From contig NC_056428.1 of NCBI RefSeq assembly GCF_905147365.1, positions 33,027,001 through 33,091,000 of the forward strand: 64,000 bases of DNA, read 5' to 3'. A program made the translations under genes and the position numbers. This DNA is from Aricia agestis. Lineage: Eukaryota > Arthropoda > Insecta > Lepidoptera > Lycaenidae. Of the stretch, positions 62,151 through 64,000 are shown piece after piece. How positions within the stretch are numbered: the stretch's first letter is position 1; each line of letters starts with the position of its first letter. The notes beneath the pieces are model-generated. The model was not told the origin of the DNA. It made no database searches and saw only the letters and a list, made by a program, of their open reading frames with translations.

Positions 62151-63293
62151 AGATGTCCCGCGCGGCTTCGCCCGCGTAAATTAGAAATTTTACAGAATCC
62201 GTAGGTACATTTTCCCATAAAAAATATTTCCCCCGTTTTTCCCACATTTTCCTGAGTTTCTTCTGTCGTATTAGTCTTAGAGTAATAATATAATATAACC
62301 TTCTCGATAAATGATGAGTCTTACTCGATAAATGATCTATCTAACACTGAGATAAGTTTTTAAATCGGACCTGTAGTTTCTGAGATTGACGCGTTCAAGC
62401 AAACATACTCTTCAGGTTTATAATATTAGGTAGATATAGATTTTTTTTAATTATCGCTTGACAAACTCGAGTCTCGATCTAAAAGACTATGAAATGGTAT
62501 AATATGGTAGTGATGATGATGATGATGATGATGATGAAGAATGTAATTTGCACAGTAGCATATGCTTTCTGTTCTTAAAACAACGCCGAAACTCCCAAAC
62601 TTGTATCTATAAAGAATCAAGAATTCTCTCAGCACCTTCCGAACCACGGTATACCAGGTATATCTCGGTGCAAAATCTTACTTGTTGGTAGCATATGCTT
62701 AGAATACTTCTCACGAAACCAAAGTCACCATATGTTTCCCTATAAGTTTTGAGGAGTTCCCTCGATTACTTATGGATCCTTCATCAGATCACCACTTTTC
62801 TGAATATAATACCAAATTGGGATGATACCCTATATACCAAAAGAAAAATTTTGAAAATCGGTTAACAAACGGCGGAGTAATCGTTGAATATAAGAAAACG
62901 AACATAACACCTCCCCCATTTTGAAAGTCGGTTAAAATTGTAGCCTATGTGTTATTTATTTAATATTTTAATCAGCACATGAATTGAATAACAAAATTTT
63001 TTTCAAATTAATCGTAGCACCATCTGTCAGGACAAACTAAAATTGAAATAGAATAATATTGAATGCGATGATAGCGCCGTCCGCCGGATCTAATGTAAAA
63101 CATTCCAAAATCAACAACTCCTTATAAATAAGAAATTAATTGAAAAAACATTTTCCAGTAGACCAAACTGTAAATCTAAACCATTCTCGAATCTCCACGA
63201 ACACACACAAAAAATTTCATCAAAATTGGTCCAGTCGTTTAGGAGGAGTTCAGTCACATACACACGCACACAAGAAATATATATATTAAGATA
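62151..63293 (+). repeat. 1.1-kb composite repeat, copy 2
   Basis: Same composite as 42745-43870, lying outside the AcCoAS gene 2.3 kb upstream of its ATG. It keeps the stretch GGTTAACAAACGGCGGAGTA...TTTGAAAGTCGGTTAA that copy 1 lost between two TCGGTTAA direct repeats. (GAT)n is longer here. Confidence 0.85.
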
Positions 63294-64000
63294 ATCTCGC
63301 TCGAAGAATTTCGTATAGGTAGTTAAGTATATGAAAGAGAAGGTGTGATTTTATTGCAGGTTGTTATAACCCAGATTTGTGCAAGTGGGCCCTTGACTGG
63401 CAAGTTTAGGCGATTTAAATGTAACGGTCAATCGTAAACTTATCAATAAAATTATTGCGTTTAAATATTCGCCTTTCGAACTAGTAAGAGTTGATATTAT
63501 TAAGTATTATTATTGTCTGTAGACTATAATAATACTTAATAATAATTATTATTGTAAGGTATTCGTTGTATCGTCTTGCTCAGAATTAATCTAAAACATG
63601 GTAATAGTAAAAAAAAATACCTACTTAGGTACCTACATAAATTTTTAGTCTCATCTGAAATTATCTTTGGCATTATTATGTTTATTAGTAATTTTTTGCT
63701 CTAAAACGCGTTATTATTGTTATTGAGTCATGTTTAAGGTAAAATATTTACTAAGTATTTGAATTGTAAGTATCTTTTGTGCAGTGGACAAGGGGTGATT
63801 CACATGTTACGTCACAGTCAGGAGAGTGATGTTAAAGCCACCCAGAAATCTTAACCAAAAGCTTCCCCAAAAAATGATCCGGACACAGATCATTGGACGA
63901 TTCCATAGACAATAAGATATTATAGCTCCCGGCTCTTACATATTTTCACTTGCATAATATAATATATTATAAGTACTTTTACTGTCTTGTAACTTTTAAT

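Overview
The window looks like nuclear DNA from a moth or butterfly (Lepidoptera). It is AT-rich, has spliced genes with long introns, and is packed with short interspersed repeats typical of that order: RTE-like repeats with a CCCGCGACTTCGTCCGCG-type head and a (GACA)n plus ATAATATTAGTA tail, tRNA-derived SINEs, repeats ending GAGTCCGACTCGCACTTGGC, foldback MITEs, and Gypsy, R1, hAT and mariner remnants. The taxonomic placement is inferred from these repeat styles and the insect-like proteins, not from a database search.

Two protein-coding genes can be reconstructed completely and lie tail to tail. (1) Plus strand, 5412-17334: eight coding exons for a 408-residue, multi-pass membrane protein of unknown function with a conserved His/Trp-rich loop. 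All exon phases close only if intron 5 uses a GC-AG splice site. (2) Minus strand, 59827-22909: nine coding exons for a 667-residue cytosolic/nuclear-type acetyl-CoA synthetase (AcCoAS/ACSS2 family). All eight introns are GT-AG, all phases close, and the adenylation and acetyl-lysine motifs are intact. The coding sequence is 2004 bases spread over 36.9 kb. A palindromic NRF-1/Ewg-type site lies 149 bases upstream of its ATG.

Region by region: 1-5411 is upstream of the membrane-protein gene and is almost all repeats (RTE-like bodies, a 20-bp minisatellite, a (TA)n tract). 5430-13127 is its first intron, with satellites, SINEs, foldback elements and an inverted nest of RTE-like copies. 13128-17334 holds the other seven exons, with a hAT-type MITE in intron 6. 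17335-22908 is the convergent intergenic spacer, with a MITE nested in a MITE and otherwise AT-rich unrecognised sequence. 22909-59827 is the acetyl-CoA synthetase gene. Its introns carry a 2.3-kb hAT-like element with an 8-bp target duplication and further elements stacked inside it, a solo Gypsy-type LTR, a rearranged Gypsy fragment, a 5'-truncated R1-type LINE with a 15-bp target duplication, mariner transposase remnants on both strands, and one copy of a 1.1-kb direct repeat. 59828-64000 is the promoter side and flank, with the second copy of that 1.1-kb repeat.

I found no rRNA, functional tRNA, CRISPR array or operon-like cluster, and no convincing new multi-gene system. The points most worth a second look are the GC-AG intron, the uncharacterised membrane protein, the LTR retroelement fragment bounded by two inverted copies of the same LTR end, the layered hAT/foldback nest, and the mariner remnant whose N- and C-terminal parts lie on opposite strands.
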